A stretch of 36,178 nt of DNA. Source: Tissierellales bacterium. GTDB lineage: Bacteria; Bacillota; Clostridia; Tissierellales; Tissierellaceae. Of the stretch, positions 23,490 through 31,352 are shown piece by piece (within the stretch, counting starts at the first letter, position 1; each line of letters opens with the position of its first letter). The stretch covers positions 1 through 36,178 of the forward strand of contig JASLBE010000067.1 of NCBI GenBank assembly GCA_030146705.1. Direction: 5' to 3'. The notes under the pieces are model-generated. The model searched no databases. It was not told the DNA's origin and was given only the letters and a program-made list of their open reading frames with translations. A program made the position numbers and the translations under genes.

Positions 23490-24869
23490 TTACTTATTTT
23501 TTATAAATTCATCTATACTCTTAGCTGCTTCTTTACCTGCCCCCATAGCTAAAATTACAGTTGCTGCACCTGTAACTATATCTCCACCAGCAAAAACTCC
23601 TTCTCTGGAGGTTTGTCCTTTTTCATCAGCAACTATACATAACCTACTATTTACTTCTAAACCTTTTGTTGTAGAAGAAATAAGTGGGTTTGGAGAAGTT
23701 CCAAGAGACATTATAACCGTATCAACATCTATTTCAAATTCAGAGCCTGGAATTTCAACAGGTCTTCTTCTACCACTTTCATCTGGCTCCCCTAGTTCCA
23801 TCCTTATACACTCAACCTTAGAAACCCAACCCTTATCATCCCCATAGATTTCTATAGGAGATGTTAAAAATTCAAATATTATCCCCTCATCTATAGCATG
23901 ATGGACCTCTTCTAGTCTAGCTGGTAATTCTTCTTGAGTCCTCCTATAAAGAACATAGACATTTGCACCTAATCTTTTAGCCGTCCTTGCAGCGTCCATA
24001 GCAACATTTCCTCCACCAACTACCGCAACTGTATCCCCAACCTTTATCGGAGTATCATAATCTCTTCTAAAGGCCTTCATAAGATTATTCCTAGTTAAAA
24101 ATTCATTAGCAGAAAAAACACCATTATAGTTTTCCCCTGGGATTCCCATAAATTTAGGAAGACCAGCACCAGATGCAATGTAAACAGCTTCAAAACCCTC
24201 TTCAAATATTTCATCAACAGTTATAGTTCTACCTACAACTACATTTGTTTCTATCTTTACCCCAAGTTTTTTAAGATTATCAACTTCAGATTTAACTACC
24301 GTTTCCTTTGGTAGCCTAAACTCTGGAATACCATAAACTAAAACCCCTCCTGGTTTATGTAAGGCTTCAAATATAGTTACCTCATATCCTTTTTTTGCTA
24401 GTTCTCCCGCACAAGTTATACCAGAAGGACCTGCACCAACTACTGCTACCTTATGTCCATTTAATTCAGGCTTTTCAAAAACCTCAACCTCATTTTCTCT
24501 AGCCCAATCTGCTACAAATCTTTCTAGCTTACCAATAGATACTGCATCTCCCTTATTGGCTAGTACACAATGTTTTTCACATTGGTTTTCCTGAGGACAA
24601 ACCCTTCCACAAACCGCTGGTAGAGCAGTGTGCTCAAACAACTTATAAGTTGCCCCTTCTAAGTCTCCCTCTGCTACCTTTCCAATAAAACCTGGTATGT
24701 CAACAGAAACTGGACAACCTGTCACACACATAGGCTTTTTACATTGTAGGCATCTCTTAGCCTCTTTTATAGCCTCTTCTTTAGTATAACCTAGGCAAAC
24801 CTCATCAAAATTTCCGCTCCTAACCTTAGGGTCTTGTTCTGCAACTGGTACTCTAGTAAACCTATCCAT
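23490..24869 (-). CDS. nfnB: NADPH-binding large subunit of NADH-dependent ferredoxin:NADP+ oxidoreductase (NfnB; annotated also as NADPH-dependent glutamate synthase small-chain homologue GltA)
   Basis: 459-aa flavoprotein. N-terminal Fe-S domain: C40/43/48/52 (CLQCKKPMCVTGC) and C87/91/97/101 (CGRVCPQENQCEKHC) are the cysteine groups for two [4Fe-4S] clusters. FAD-binding GAGPSGITCAGELAKKGY is at about 146-163. The NADP(H) motif is GGGNVAMDAARTAKRLGA. The C-terminal FAD loop is GVFAGGDIVTGAATVI. Alone it could be a glutamate synthase small chain or sulfide dehydrogenase subunit. The directly preceding NfnA-like gene and absence of a GltB gene favour NfnAB. That complex bifurcates electrons from two NADPH to NAD+ and ferredoxin, reversibly. 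The ATG follows the nfnA stop with no gap. Confidence 0.88.
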   Translation of the reverse strand: MDRFTRVPVAEQDPKVRSGNFDEVCLGYTKEEAIKEAKRCLQCKKPMCVTGCPVSVDIPGFIGKVAEGDLEGATYKLFEHTALPAVCGRVCPQENQCEKHCVLANKGDAVSIGKLERFVADWARENEVEVFEKPELNGHKVAVVGAGPSGITCAGELAKKGYEVTIFEALHKPGGVLVYGIPEFRLPKETVVKSEVDNLKKLGVKIETNVVVGRTITVDEIFEEGFEAVYIASGAGLPKFMGIPGENYNGVFSANEFLTRNNLMKAFRRDYDTPIKVGDTVAVVGGGNVAMDAARTAKRLGANVYVLYRRTQEELPARLEEVHHAIDEGIIFEFLTSPIEIYGDDKGWVSKVECIRMELGEPDESGRRRPVEIPGSEFEIDVDTVIMSLGTSPNPLISSTTKGLEVNSRLCIVADEKGQTSREGVFAGGDIVTGAATVILAMGAGKEAAKSIDEFIKNK

Positions 24870-25709
24870 TTAGATCTCCTCCTCCATAGCACACTCTTCT
24901 TGTTTATATTGTCCTTGTCTTTGCATTGCCTCATCAAAATCTACTTCATGTGCATTAAATTCTGGCCCATCTACACAGGCAAATTTAGTTTCATTTCCAA
25001 CTGTTACCCTACAAGCACCACACATACCTGTTCCATCAACCATAATTGGGTTTAAAGAAACAACTGTTGGAATATTTAATTCTTCTGTTAAAATAGAAAC
25101 AAACTTCATCATAACCATAGGTCCAATTGCTATGACCTTAGTGTATTCCTTAGACTCGTTTTCAACAAGGTCCTTAAGCTTATCTGTTACCATACCGTGA
25201 AAACCATAAGACCCATCATCAGTACAAACATAAAGGTTTTCTGCATACCTACCTATCTTGTCTTCAAGGATTACCTTGCCCTTATTTTTTGCACCTAAGA
25301 TAACATCAACCTTAATTCCTTTTTCTGCCAACCACCTAACTTGTGGGAAAGTTGGAGCAGTTCCAACTCCACCAGCTATAAATACTATTTTTTCCTTCTT
25401 TAGTTTTTCAATATCTTCATTGACATATTCTGAAGGTACACCTAGAGGTCCTACAAAACTATGTAGAGAGTCTCCTTCTTCCTTGGCCTCTAACTTCCTA
25501 GTAGAGCAACCCATAGTTTGTACAACTATTTGTACTGTGCCTTGGTCTACATCGTAATCACAGATAGTAAGTGGAAGTCTTTCCCCCTCCTCATCTACTA
25601 TTACAATTACAAACTGTCCTGGTTGTGCTGATTCTGCTACTCTTGGAGCCAAGATATCCATGGAGTATATATTGTCAGCCAGCATTTCTTTTTTTACAAT
25701 TTTATACAT
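24870..25709 (-). CDS. nfnA: NAD(H)-binding small subunit of NfnAB (sulfide dehydrogenase / dihydroorotate dehydrogenase electron-transfer-like)
   Basis: 279-aa ferredoxin reductase-type protein. FAD-binding RLPLTICDYD at about 44-53, NAD-binding AGGVGTAPTFPQVRW at about 112-126, and a [2Fe-2S] site with C230, C233 and C245 (MCGACRVTV...FACVDGPEF). Nfn small subunits use an aspartate plus three cysteines; D225 is positioned to be that aspartate. Together with nfnB it exchanges electrons among NADH, NADPH and ferredoxin, the last produced by NifJ. Ribosome site AAGGGGGAGAAGAA before ATG; 24-nt gap after pgm, so these form one operon. Confidence 0.88.
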   Translation of the reverse strand: MYKIVKKEMLADNIYSMDILAPRVAESAQPGQFVIVIVDEEGERLPLTICDYDVDQGTVQIVVQTMGCSTRKLEAKEEGDSLHSFVGPLGVPSEYVNEDIEKLKKEKIVFIAGGVGTAPTFPQVRWLAEKGIKVDVILGAKNKGKVILEDKIGRYAENLYVCTDDGSYGFHGMVTDKLKDLVENESKEYTKVIAIGPMVMMKFVSILTEELNIPTVVSLNPIMVDGTGMCGACRVTVGNETKFACVDGPEFNAHEVDFDEAMQRQGQYKQEECAMEEEI

Positions 25710-25733
25710 TTCTTCTCCCCCTTGTTTAATATT

Positions 25734-27419
25734 TTAGTTAACAGAATCTATTTTTTCTTCAACTGCCTTTTTAATTGATGCAATCTTGGTTAAAGACTTA
25801 CTCCTATCCCTATCTTTAGAATAAATATAAATCTTTATTTTAGGCTCAGTACCTGAAGGTCTAATTGCATACCAAGAACCATCATCCATATAAAATTTTA
25901 ACACATTAGATTTTGGATTGCCAGTATCATCAGTTAGAAAGTCTATGGTCCTATTTAGACTCATAGTTTGAATTTCTTTTATAGGTTCCTTCCTAAAATC
26001 AACCATAATTCTTTCTATTCTTTCCTTACCTTCAATACCTGCAAGCTCAAAAGAAAACAAGCTGTTCAAGTAGTATCCAAATTCTTCATATAGGTCTTTT
26101 AATACATCCAATAGGGATTTTCCCATCATTTTATAGAAGCCAGCCATTTCAGCCACCATCATAGTAGTATTAATAGCATCTTTATCTCTAATCATATCAC
26201 TGTAAACATAGCCTATACTTTCCTCAAAACCAAAAATAAAAGTATGTTCACCTGTTTTTTCAAACTCATTTGCCTTACCACATATATTTTTAAAACCTGT
26301 TAGGGTTTCAAATACCTTGACATTATATTTTTCAGCTATAGCCTTTGTCATATCACCAGTTACAACAGATTTAACAATGGCAGCATTTTCTGGTAAATCA
26401 CCTTTTTTGCTTCTTTCTGACAAGATATAATTTACTAGTAAAATTCCCATTTGATTTCCATCAATAAACCTATATGAGCCACCATCCCTAACCATAGTTG
26501 CAACCCTATCTGCATCTGGATCATTGGCTATTAATAGGTCTGCATCAGTTTCATTTCCCAGTTTTATAGAATACTCAAAAGCCTCTGTATACTCTGGATT
26601 AGGGTACCCAACAGTAGTAAAGTCAGGATCTGGATTTTCCTGCTCTTCAACCACATAGATATTCTTAAAGCCCCTAGCCTTTAAAATTCTTTGAACTGGA
26701 TTACTACCAGTTCCATTAAGGGGTGTATAGACAATCTTTATATCCTTATCTATATCATCATTTATAGTTAAATCAATTATCCCCTGTTCATATTTATCAT
26801 CTATCTCATTAGATAAAATTTTAAAAAGTCCTTTTTCCTCAGCAACTTTTAGGTCTAACTTCTTTATTAAAGATAGGTTTTTAATCCTGTTGGTCTCAGC
26901 TAATATAGCATCCCCTATATTATCTAAAATTTGAGATCCTTCCTCCCAATAAACCTTCATACCATTATAGTCCTTTGGATTATGACTTGCAGTTACCATA
27001 ATACCTGAAATAGTTTTTAACTCCCTTATAGCAAAAGACATTAGCGGAGTTGACCTTATACCATCAAATAAGTATGTTTTTATACCATTTCCTGCCAATA
27101 TACTTGCAGCTAAGCTTGCAAACTCATCAGATTGGTGCCTAACATCATAGGCCAAAACTACCCCTCTCTTCATGGCATCTTCCCCATGGTTGACGATTAC
27201 ATTAGCCAAACCTTGGACAGCCTTGGCAACAGTATACTTATTCATCCTATTTGTTCCTAGACCAAGCTTCCCCCTAAGACCAGCTGTACCAAATTCTAAG
27301 TCCTTAAAAAACATGTCTTTTAATACTTCTTCCCTATCTATATTCATAAGCTCTATTTTATCATTTGTTTCAATATAGTCGCTCTCCAACCACTCTTTAT
27401 ACTTTTCCTTATATTCCAA
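25734..27419 (-). CDS. Phosphoglucomutase/phosphomannomutase family protein
   Basis: Alpha-D-phosphohexomutase of 561 aa, converting hexose 1- and 6-phosphates through a phosphoserine. Catalytic serine in TASHNP (S146 from the chosen start), Mg-binding DPDADRV, sugar-binding GFEESIGY and phosphate-binding RPSGTEPKIKIY are present in the right order. Length fits the PgcA-type phosphoglucomutases of Firmicutes. Glucose versus mannose preference is not decided. Start: the GTG at 27428 overlaps the ribosome site GAGG; the TTG at 27419, 8 nt after it, gives the family-like N-terminus MEYKEKYKEWLESDYI. The promoter was not resolved; only weak -10 candidates lie in 27430-27540. Confidence 0.94.
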   Translation of the reverse strand: MEYKEKYKEWLESDYIETNDKIELMNIDREEVLKDMFFKDLEFGTAGLRGKLGLGTNRMNKYTVAKAVQGLANVIVNHGEDAMKRGVVLAYDVRHQSDEFASLAASILAGNGIKTYLFDGIRSTPLMSFAIRELKTISGIMVTASHNPKDYNGMKVYWEEGSQILDNIGDAILAETNRIKNLSLIKKLDLKVAEEKGLFKILSNEIDDKYEQGIIDLTINDDIDKDIKIVYTPLNGTGSNPVQRILKARGFKNIYVVEEQENPDPDFTTVGYPNPEYTEAFEYSIKLGNETDADLLIANDPDADRVATMVRDGGSYRFIDGNQMGILLVNYILSERSKKGDLPENAAIVKSVVTGDMTKAIAEKYNVKVFETLTGFKNICGKANEFEKTGEHTFIFGFEESIGYVYSDMIRDKDAINTTMMVAEMAGFYKMMGKSLLDVLKDLYEEFGYYLNSLFSFELAGIEGKERIERIMVDFRKEPIKEIQTMSLNRTIDFLTDDTGNPKSNVLKFYMDDGSWYAIRPSGTEPKIKIYIYSKDRDRSKSLTKIASIKKAVEEKIDSVN

Positions 27420-27542
27420 AAATCTCACCTCAGGTTATAATCTTTTATATTTCTCTACATATTCATTCTACTACATTTATCATATAAAATATAGGTCTTA
27501 CTTGGGTTAATTTAGTTTTCTAATCTTTATATGTAATAAAGA

Positions 27543-27559
27543 GAGTAGCAAGGCTACTC
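27543..27559 (-). terminator. Probable terminator of nhaC
   Basis: GAGTAGC pairs with GCTACTC around AAG (7 bp, perfect), about 20 nt after the nhaC stop, followed on the minus strand by CTCTTTATT. Short T-run, so efficiency is uncertain. Confidence 0.65.
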
Positions 27560-27577
27560 CCTCTTATATTAAACTAT

Positions 27578-29032
27578 CTAATTATAAACTGTTTCAGGAT
27601 CATCTTCCCTCCTAGGAGTATTAATACCTAAGAAAGCAAAGACAATTACTAGTAAAGGTGTTAAATAATTAAACAAGGCCCATTTACCATATTGTAGGGT
27701 GCTAACCCCTAAAACCTTAGTAAAGTACACTCCACAAGTATTCCAAGGTACAAGTACGGAAGTCAAGGTTCCTGCCGATTCTAAAACATTAGATAACATC
27801 TTAGGATGGAGTCCTCTTTCTTTGTAAGCTTCAGCATACATCCTACCTGGAACAACTACTGAAATATATTGTTCAGGCATAGTCATATTACTAAATACAC
27901 AAGTTGCAACAGTTGCTGTTACTGTTCCACCAACTGATTTAACCTTACCTAGTAAGAAGTCAACTATGACCTCTAGTTGTCTTGTTTTTTCCATTATACC
28001 TCCAAACATCATGGCTATAAGAGTTAAAGATATAGATGATAGCATACTTTCAAGTCCTCCGGCTGTAAGTAAGTCATCTATCATAGCCACGCCTGTGTTT
28101 GAAACATATCCTGCATGGGCAACATCTAATAATTGTCCAAAGTTTGCTCCTTGCATTACTACTGCTAAAATCGCACCTAGGACTATACCTACTGTTATTC
28201 CTGGTATGGCTGGCGCCTTAAATGCTATGGAAATAATAACAGCTAGTGGTGGTAGTAGTAATATTGGTGAAATTTTAAATGAACTACTAATTCCAGCCCT
28301 TATTGCTTCAATTGAAGATAGGTCTCCTCCAACTGTTCCTTGGAATTTGAAACCCATTATAAGGAAAAACACTAGGGTTATTCCGTAGGCAATAGTTGTT
28401 GTAAACAACATATTCTTAACATGGGTAAAAACATCTGTACCAGATACTATTGGTGCTAGGTTTGTAGTATCTGATAATGGTGAAAGTTTATCCCCAAAGT
28501 AAGCTCCACATATTATGGCTCCTGCTGCAATTTCAGGTGGCACAGACAGGCCTTTTGCTATACCCATAAGGGCTATACCTATTGTTCCTGCTGTACCCCA
28601 GCTTGTTCCTGTTGCTAGTGATGTTATAGAACATATAAGTACAGTAGCTACTAGGAATATACTTGGTTTTAAAATTCCTAAACCATAGTAAATCATAGTT
28701 GGAACAACTCCTGCTATTAGCCAAGTACCAATAAGTACCCCTATAATAGCTAGTATAATAACAGCTTGTAAGGCTTGGTAAATTCCATCATACATAGATG
28801 TTTGTATTGTATCCCAGTCATAGCCAATCTTCTTTGCCATTATGGCTGCAAATAGAGTACCTATAAGCATAGGAATATGTGGTTCAGATTCATAGACAAA
28901 AATTCCTGTTGCCATTACAATTATTAAAAATCCAAAAGATAATATCGCTTCATATAAATAAGGCTTCCTAATCTCTTTAGGAACTTCATCCTTATTATTT
29001 CTCACTTCTTCATTATTATTTTTAGCATCCAA
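27578..29032 (-). CDS. nhaC: Na+/H+ antiporter, NhaC family
   Basis: 484-aa polytopic membrane protein with about 11-12 hydrophobic segments after a charged, asparagine-rich cytoplasmic N-terminus (MDAKNNNEEVRNNKDEV). Family features: SLATGTSWGTAGTIGIALMGIA, GAIICGAYFGDKLSPLSDTTNLAP and VPWNTCGVYFTKVLG. Such proteins exchange internal Na+ for external H+; related members swap malate/lactate or other organic pairs, so the ion specificity is inferred. Starts with TTG 8 nt after AAGGGGG; no ATG fits the ribosome site. Single-gene unit, with promoter and inverted repeat upstream (29122-29171). Confidence 0.93.
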   Translation of the reverse strand: MDAKNNNEEVRNNKDEVPKEIRKPYLYEAILSFGFLIIVMATGIFVYESEPHIPMLIGTLFAAIMAKKIGYDWDTIQTSMYDGIYQALQAVIILAIIGVLIGTWLIAGVVPTMIYYGLGILKPSIFLVATVLICSITSLATGTSWGTAGTIGIALMGIAKGLSVPPEIAAGAIICGAYFGDKLSPLSDTTNLAPIVSGTDVFTHVKNMLFTTTIAYGITLVFFLIMGFKFQGTVGGDLSSIEAIRAGISSSFKISPILLLPPLAVIISIAFKAPAIPGITVGIVLGAILAVVMQGANFGQLLDVAHAGYVSNTGVAMIDDLLTAGGLESMLSSISLTLIAMMFGGIMEKTRQLEVIVDFLLGKVKSVGGTVTATVATCVFSNMTMPEQYISVVVPGRMYAEAYKERGLHPKMLSNVLESAGTLTSVLVPWNTCGVYFTKVLGVSTLQYGKWALFNYLTPLLVIVFAFLGINTPRREDDPETVYN

Positions 29033-29121
29033 AATAATATCCCCCTTTTATATTATTTAGAAATATGCATACTTAACTTCCCTATACCCCCCTCATATTT
29101 TATTTGTTGCATTATAAGTTA

Positions 29122-29149
29122 ATTATACACTTTTTAACAGAATTTACAA
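29122..29149 (-). promoter_or_regulatory. Promoter of nhaC
   Basis: Minus-strand TTGTAA at 29149-29144 and perfect TATAAT at 29127-29122 with 16-nt spacing. A second TATAAT lies 11 nt further on. The start point would leave about 85 nt of leader. Confidence 0.7.
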
Positions 29150-29171
29150 TATTTTTTGAATTAATTCTGTT
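29136..29171. promoter_or_regulatory. Inverted repeat over the nhaC promoter (candidate operator)
   Basis: AACAGAATT at 29136-29144 and AATTCTGTT at 29163-29171 are exact reverse complements, 18 bp apart. One arm lies in the promoter spacer touching the -35 box, the other just upstream of the -35; arm centres are 27 bp apart. Confidence 0.45.
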
Positions 29172-29194
29172 TTCAGATAACTTTTCCAAATTAA

Positions 29195-29217
29195 AAACCC
29201 TATGGTTTATAGGGTTT
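29195..29217 (-). terminator. Rho-independent terminator of the yitT-like gene
   Basis: AAACCCTAT pairs with ATAGGGTTT (9 bp) around GGTTT, starting 12 nt after the stop and followed on the minus strand by a short T-rich sequence. Confidence 0.82.
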
Positions 29218-29228
29218 AATTAGTTTTC

Positions 29229-30098
29229 TTAATTTGTAAATCCTACTCCTAAAACTTCCGTTGCTTCACTAACTGTAAAAAATGCATTTTTATCTACATC
29301 ATTAATAATTTCTTTTAACTTTACTATTTCTGGTGATGTTAGTGTACAATATATTATTTGTTTGTCCATATGAGTGTAGGCACCTTGTCCTTTTAAGTAG
29401 GTAACCCCCCTGCCCATATCTTCCATAATCCTCTCTGCTATATCCTCAGCCCTATCTGATATTAAGATTATATTGTTCTTTATGCTAAAACCAACCTGCA
29501 ACCTATCTAAAACCTTATAACCTATCTTAATAGCAACTAAGGTATACATAGACTTTATAGCTCCAAATTTAAAGGCTGATAGGGTAACTATTGTAGTATT
29601 AAATATACTAAGCCCAGTTCCTATATTCATATTATAGTACTTTTTCAGAATACTAGCCAAAATATCAAATCCTCCTTGGCAAACTCCATTCCTAAACATT
29701 ATCCCCATACCAGCACCATTAAATATGGCTCCAAAAACTGCAGCTATGAATATATCCTTTACTACAAATATTTCTCCAAGCCCAGATGTTATATTTAATA
29801 TCCAAGAATATATAAATACTGAAAAAGTTGTATATACCATAAATTTTTTATCTAATTTAAAGTAACCTAAAATCATAAGTGGTACATTAAGTACAAATAC
29901 TGTTATGCCTATTGGGGCACCTATTAAGTAGTTTAAAATAATTCCTAGACCACCTACTCCAGTAGATAATAATCCATTGGGTACAAAAAATACATTAATT
30001 GCTATCGAACATAGGAAATTACCAAAAGTCATGCAAAATAGCTTCCATATAATTTCTCCATTACTTCCTAGGATTTCCCTAATTTTACTTTTTTCCAT
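29229..30098 (-). CDS. YitT family membrane protein (DUF161/DUF2179)
   Basis: 289 aa. N-terminal membrane part with five to six hydrophobic segments (about 18-185), including the family signature NGLLSTGVGGLGIILNYL and the CQGGFDILA motif. The C-terminal soluble DUF2179 domain (about 200-285) has GVTYLKGQGAYTHMDKQIIYC, usual for the family. Function is not established; YitT proteins are widespread in Firmicutes and the soluble domain has been proposed to bind a small ligand. Ribosome site AAGGATAAAA before ATG. It is a single-gene unit downstream of the cobalamin operon terminator; the 209-bp upstream stretch (30099-30307) contains no clear promoter. Confidence 0.9.
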   Translation of the reverse strand: MEKSKIREILGSNGEIIWKLFCMTFGNFLCSIAINVFFVPNGLLSTGVGGLGIILNYLIGAPIGITVFVLNVPLMILGYFKLDKKFMVYTTFSVFIYSWILNITSGLGEIFVVKDIFIAAVFGAIFNGAGMGIMFRNGVCQGGFDILASILKKYYNMNIGTGLSIFNTTIVTLSAFKFGAIKSMYTLVAIKIGYKVLDRLQVGFSIKNNIILISDRAEDIAERIMEDMGRGVTYLKGQGAYTHMDKQIIYCTLTSPEIVKLKEIINDVDKNAFFTVSEATEVLGVGFTN

Positions 30099-30307
30099 TT
30101 TTATCCTTCAGACTCCTTATATATAATAAATATTCTTCCATTAGATATACTATCATATTAGTTATATTTCTTATAGTCTATATTTTTATTTTCCATCCTA
30201 TTTCTCCATAAAAATGTCTTAGGTTAACTAATAAAAACCAATATACTTTTAAACTAGCCTAAAGGTTGGCTGAAAATATAAACCAGGTCTTATTCTACCT
30301 TAAAAAT

Positions 30308-30331
30308 AGGTGGTGCCCTTGGCCACCACCT
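30308..30331 (-). terminator. Strong terminator of the cobalamin operon
   Basis: AGGTGGTG pairs perfectly with CACCACCT around an 8-nt loop that can add pairs, 4 nt after the last stop codon. On the minus strand it is followed by ATTTTTA. The most GC-rich stem in the window. Confidence 0.93.
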
Positions 30332-30335
30332 AAAC

Positions 30336-30608
30336 CTAATCTTCTTCTTTTAAATTTATTTCTTTTCTCCTATTAATTTCCTCAACCAACATCTTATTAA
30401 TATGGTCATAACCATTGACACTGTGAGGTATCATACAGTCTGAACAGTCCTTAACCCCACTATACATTTTATAGTTCCCACCACATTCTTCAAGTAGGTA
30501 AAGGGGACAATAGCAAAACATACAATTAAATTTGCTCTCATCCTTAACCTGGTGGCAGGGAAAATATTTACAAGCTGTATTGTTATAAAATCTATATGAA
30601 TTTTCCAC
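30336..30608 (-). CDS. Cysteine-rich small domain protein (PF04071-like) at the end of the cobalamin operon
   Basis: 90 aa with eight cysteines (13, 18, 29, 32, 34, 42, 55, 58) and histidines at 19, 62 and 69, in the order CxxxxCH, CxxCxC, C, CxxC. This matches my memory of the cysteine-rich small domain family (PF04071), found next to cobalamin genes in archaea and Clostridia; its biochemical role is not established. The residue set suits zinc, cobalt or an Fe-S cluster. The C-terminal 20 residues are charged and helical. Starts with GTG 8 nt after GGAGGTAG, 12 nt past cbiJ, so it is part of the operon. No catalytic fold can be claimed. Confidence 0.85.
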   Translation of the reverse strand: MENSYRFYNNTACKYFPCHQVKDESKFNCMFCYCPLYLLEECGGNYKMYSGVKDCSDCMIPHSVNGYDHINKMLVEEINRRKEINLKEED

Positions 30609-30620
30609 CTAACTACCTCC

Positions 30621-31352
30621 CTATATCCTTCTAATAACCTCTTCTATTTCATCTAGGCTAGAATAGCCCTCTTCTTTTTCTCTTCCAATTAAAATAAGCT
30701 TAACACCTAGGGCCTTGGCTGCACTAATTTTTTCCTCTAGGCCACCTTTTTTCCCACTATCCTTAGTAACACAGTAATCAACCTTATACTCCTTAAACAT
30801 AAGCTCATTATATTCTTTACTAAAAGGTCCTAAGACTGCAACAATATCCTTAATTACAACCCCTTCATTATGGGCTATACTAATGCTCTCTATGGCTGGA
30901 AGTATCCTATAGATAAACCTATTTTCTCCCTTAACCTTTTCAAAATCCTTAATATTTTTAGAGCCAGTTGTAAAAAATACAGTTCCTTTAATATTCTTTA
31001 GGTAATCATAGGCCTCCTCATAGCTATTTAAGGCTATAATATCTTCATCTAAATCATCCAGTCTAGGCCTAACATACCTAGCATATTCTATGCCCTTCTC
31101 CTTGGCTATACTTTTTGCATTAGCAGATACAAGCTTAGCAAATGGGTGGGTTAAGTCCACTATTAGTTTAATCTTTTCTTTATCAATAAATTCTCCCATT
31201 TCTTCATAGCTAAGCCTGCCTACAAATAACTTGTCTATATCTAAAAATTCTGTTCCTTCATTAGTTGCCACTGTAACTATAAAATTATTTAAATCCTTAA
31301 TTCTTGAAACTATTTCCCTAGCTTCACTTGTACCACCTATTATCCAAATCAT
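30621..31352 (-). CDS. cbiJ: Cobalt-precorrin-6A reductase
   Basis: Reduces the corrin ring of cobalt-precorrin-6A to 6B with a reduced nicotinamide cofactor; 243 aa, full length. N-terminal GGTSEAREI at 6-14 is the typical CbiJ/CobK start. Other family blocks are VDLTHPFAKLVSANA, EYARYVRP, FFTTGSKNIKDF, RILPAIESI and VTKDSGKKGGLEEKISAA. The last block, with DSGxxGG, is characteristic. The ATG overlaps the cbiH stop by 4 nt (ATGA), so it is coupled. Acts after CbiH and CbiG and before the CbiE/CbiT steps. Confidence 0.95.
   Translation of the reverse strand: MIWIIGGTSEAREIVSRIKDLNNFIVTVATNEGTEFLDIDKLFVGRLSYEEMGEFIDKEKIKLIVDLTHPFAKLVSANAKSIAKEKGIEYARYVRPRLDDLDEDIIALNSYEEAYDYLKNIKGTVFFTTGSKNIKDFEKVKGENRFIYRILPAIESISIAHNEGVVIKDIVAVLGPFSKEYNELMFKEYKVDYCVTKDSGKKGGLEEKISAAKALGVKLILIGREKEEGYSSLDEIEEVIRRI

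Noticed and set aside
23467..23847. A plus-strand open frame opposite the end of nfnB
   Set aside because: Starts inside the terminator hairpin and covers conserved nfnB codons; no support.
27966..28388. A 140-codon plus-strand open frame opposite nhaC
   Set aside because: Antisense shadow of a membrane-protein gene; no ribosome site and no family pattern.
30158..30196. A 12-codon possible leader peptide (MENKNIDYKKYN) before the YitT-like gene
   Set aside because: It has GGAG 7 nt upstream, but no codon bias for a regulatory amino acid and no attenuator hairpin between it and the gene.
30099..30307. Possible cobalamin riboswitch near the YitT-like gene
   Set aside because: No B12-box-like sequence on either strand; any riboswitch for the cbi operon should be upstream of cbiC, outside the window.
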